Of a stretch of 6,382 bases of DNA, positions 5,961 to 6,382 are shown piece by piece. Under the pieces are notes generated by a model. That model was not told the origin of the DNA, did not search any database, and saw only the letters and a list, made by a program, of their open reading frames with translations. The position numbers and the translations under genes were made by a program. Source of the DNA: Patescibacteria group bacterium (GTDB taxonomy: Bacteria > Patescibacteriota > Microgenomatia > UBA10105); the NCBI GenBank assembly GCA_003524845.1, contig DQGR01000049.1, positions 1 to 6,382 of the forward strand. The letters run 5' to 3'. Position 1 is the stretch's first letter, and each line of letters begins with the position of its first letter.

Positions 5961-6382
5961 AATCGCTCAAGCACAGTTAGGTCACCTGCTGTAGCAATAA
6001 AACTAAAATGCGACTGGATGTATGCTTCAATAATTTGTGGCCGATATGATCCGGGTACATAATAACCTTCATTTCCAAATGGTTTCGCTACCACCCATTG
6101 TACCTTGTCTGCCTCAATAGCCGAAATAATTCGTTCCTGCAGACCGGGTATTTCCATATACCAGGGAAATGTATATGCCCATGGCTTTATCGGCAAAAAC
6201 TGGCCCGCTACCATCTCATTTCCCATATCATTATAGAAAAATACCGGCTGGTTACGCGGAATAAGTGATGATAAAGTGGTTGCTCTCGTAATTACTTCTG
6301 GCTCAAAAAAGCGGGGCGGCAAAAACAACTCCTGTTTAATTACTCTCAGTAACATAATAAGTAAAAAAACCAAATAACCAAC
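5957..6382 (-). CDS. C-terminal part of a membrane glycosyltransferase-like protein (probable GT-C), 5' end outside the window
   Basis: The last 141 residues of a larger protein; the frame stays open to the right window edge, so no start is given. A TTG at 6371-6373 is only an internal codon that could be mistaken for a start. What remains is one hydrophobic helix (VGYLVFLLIMLLRVI, first 15 residues) followed by a soluble tail of about 125 residues. The tail contains PWAYTFPWYMEIPG, then ERIISAIEADKVQWVV, then a Gly/Tyr-rich GYYVPGSY and a final aromatic strand region. A last helix followed by an external domain of this type, with an 'i..l..kk..wvv......g.y....i...i...f' pattern, is common at the C-terminus of GT39/GT83-like sugar transferases of the PMT_2 kind. 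The catalytic N-terminus cannot be checked. Its TGA overlaps the ATG of the GT4 gene (ATGA), so it belongs to the same transcript. The family call is an inference from topology and context. Confidence 0.6.
   Translation of the reverse strand, partial: VGYLVFLLIMLLRVIKQELFLPPRFFEPEVITRATTLSSLIPRNQPVFFYNDMGNEMVAGQFLPIKPWAYTFPWYMEIPGLQERIISAIEADKVQWVVAKPFGNEGYYVPGSYRPQIIEAYIQSHFSFIATAGDLTVLERL

Noticed and set aside
6357..6373. TTG at 6371-6373, or the ATG near 6355, as the start of a complete 130-138-residue gene.
   Set aside because: The frame is open to the window edge, and the protein looks like the last helix and soluble tail of a longer membrane protein, so it is better called partial.
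1..6382. Defence system, mobile element, CRISPR array, RNA gene or phage signature.
   Set aside because: No repeats in array form, no transposase, integrase or nuclease motifs, and no tRNA- or rRNA-like segment. Every stretch is accounted for by glycan-cluster coding sequence.

Overview
The whole window is one tightly packed gene cluster on the minus strand. Its seven genes read from the right edge (position 6382) to the left edge (position 1), and both end genes are cut by the window. In transcription order they are: the 3' end of a membrane glycosyltransferase-like protein (5957-6382), a GT4-type glycosyltransferase (4884-5960), a GT2-type glycosyltransferase with C-terminal membrane helices (4042-4887), a polytopic GT-C-like membrane protein with an unusual N-terminal half (2726-4045), a canonical GT39/ArnT-like GT-C transferase (1301-2698), a class I SAM-dependent methyltransferase (589-1326), and the N-terminal 199 residues of a Wzx/MurJ-fold polysaccharide flippase (1-599).

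The layout looks like an operon. Three consecutive junctions are 4-bp ATGA overlaps, two more genes overlap by 26 bp and 11 bp, and the only gap is 27 bp. There is no non-coding stretch of any size, and I see no convincing promoter or terminator, RNA gene, mobile element, CRISPR array or integration site.

The combined function is best read as assembly and export of a cell-surface glycan or glycolipid. On this reading, cytosolic GT4 and GT2 enzymes add sugars from nucleotide-sugar donors to a lipid carrier, and the methyltransferase may modify a sugar or the glycan end. The flippase would move the lipid-linked product across the membrane, and the GT-C proteins would add sugars on the outer face from polyprenyl-phosphate sugars. 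Substrates cannot be read from the sequence.

The organism is a bacterium using TGA as a stop: four genes end in TGA and three of these stops lie inside ATGA overlaps, which argues against the recoded-TGA lineages. By eye the G+C content is in the low to mid 40s percent. Compact glycan loci with several divergent GT-C proteins beside GT2, GT4, methyltransferase and flippase genes are common in Patescibacteria (candidate phyla radiation, for example Microgenomates). That placement is inference only; no marker gene is present.

I do not see an obviously new system. The most unusual item is the 439-residue protein at 2726-4045. Its putative catalytic acidic loop comes after an extra block of about five membrane helices, and that block has a faint resemblance to YdjM/DUF457-type membrane proteins.
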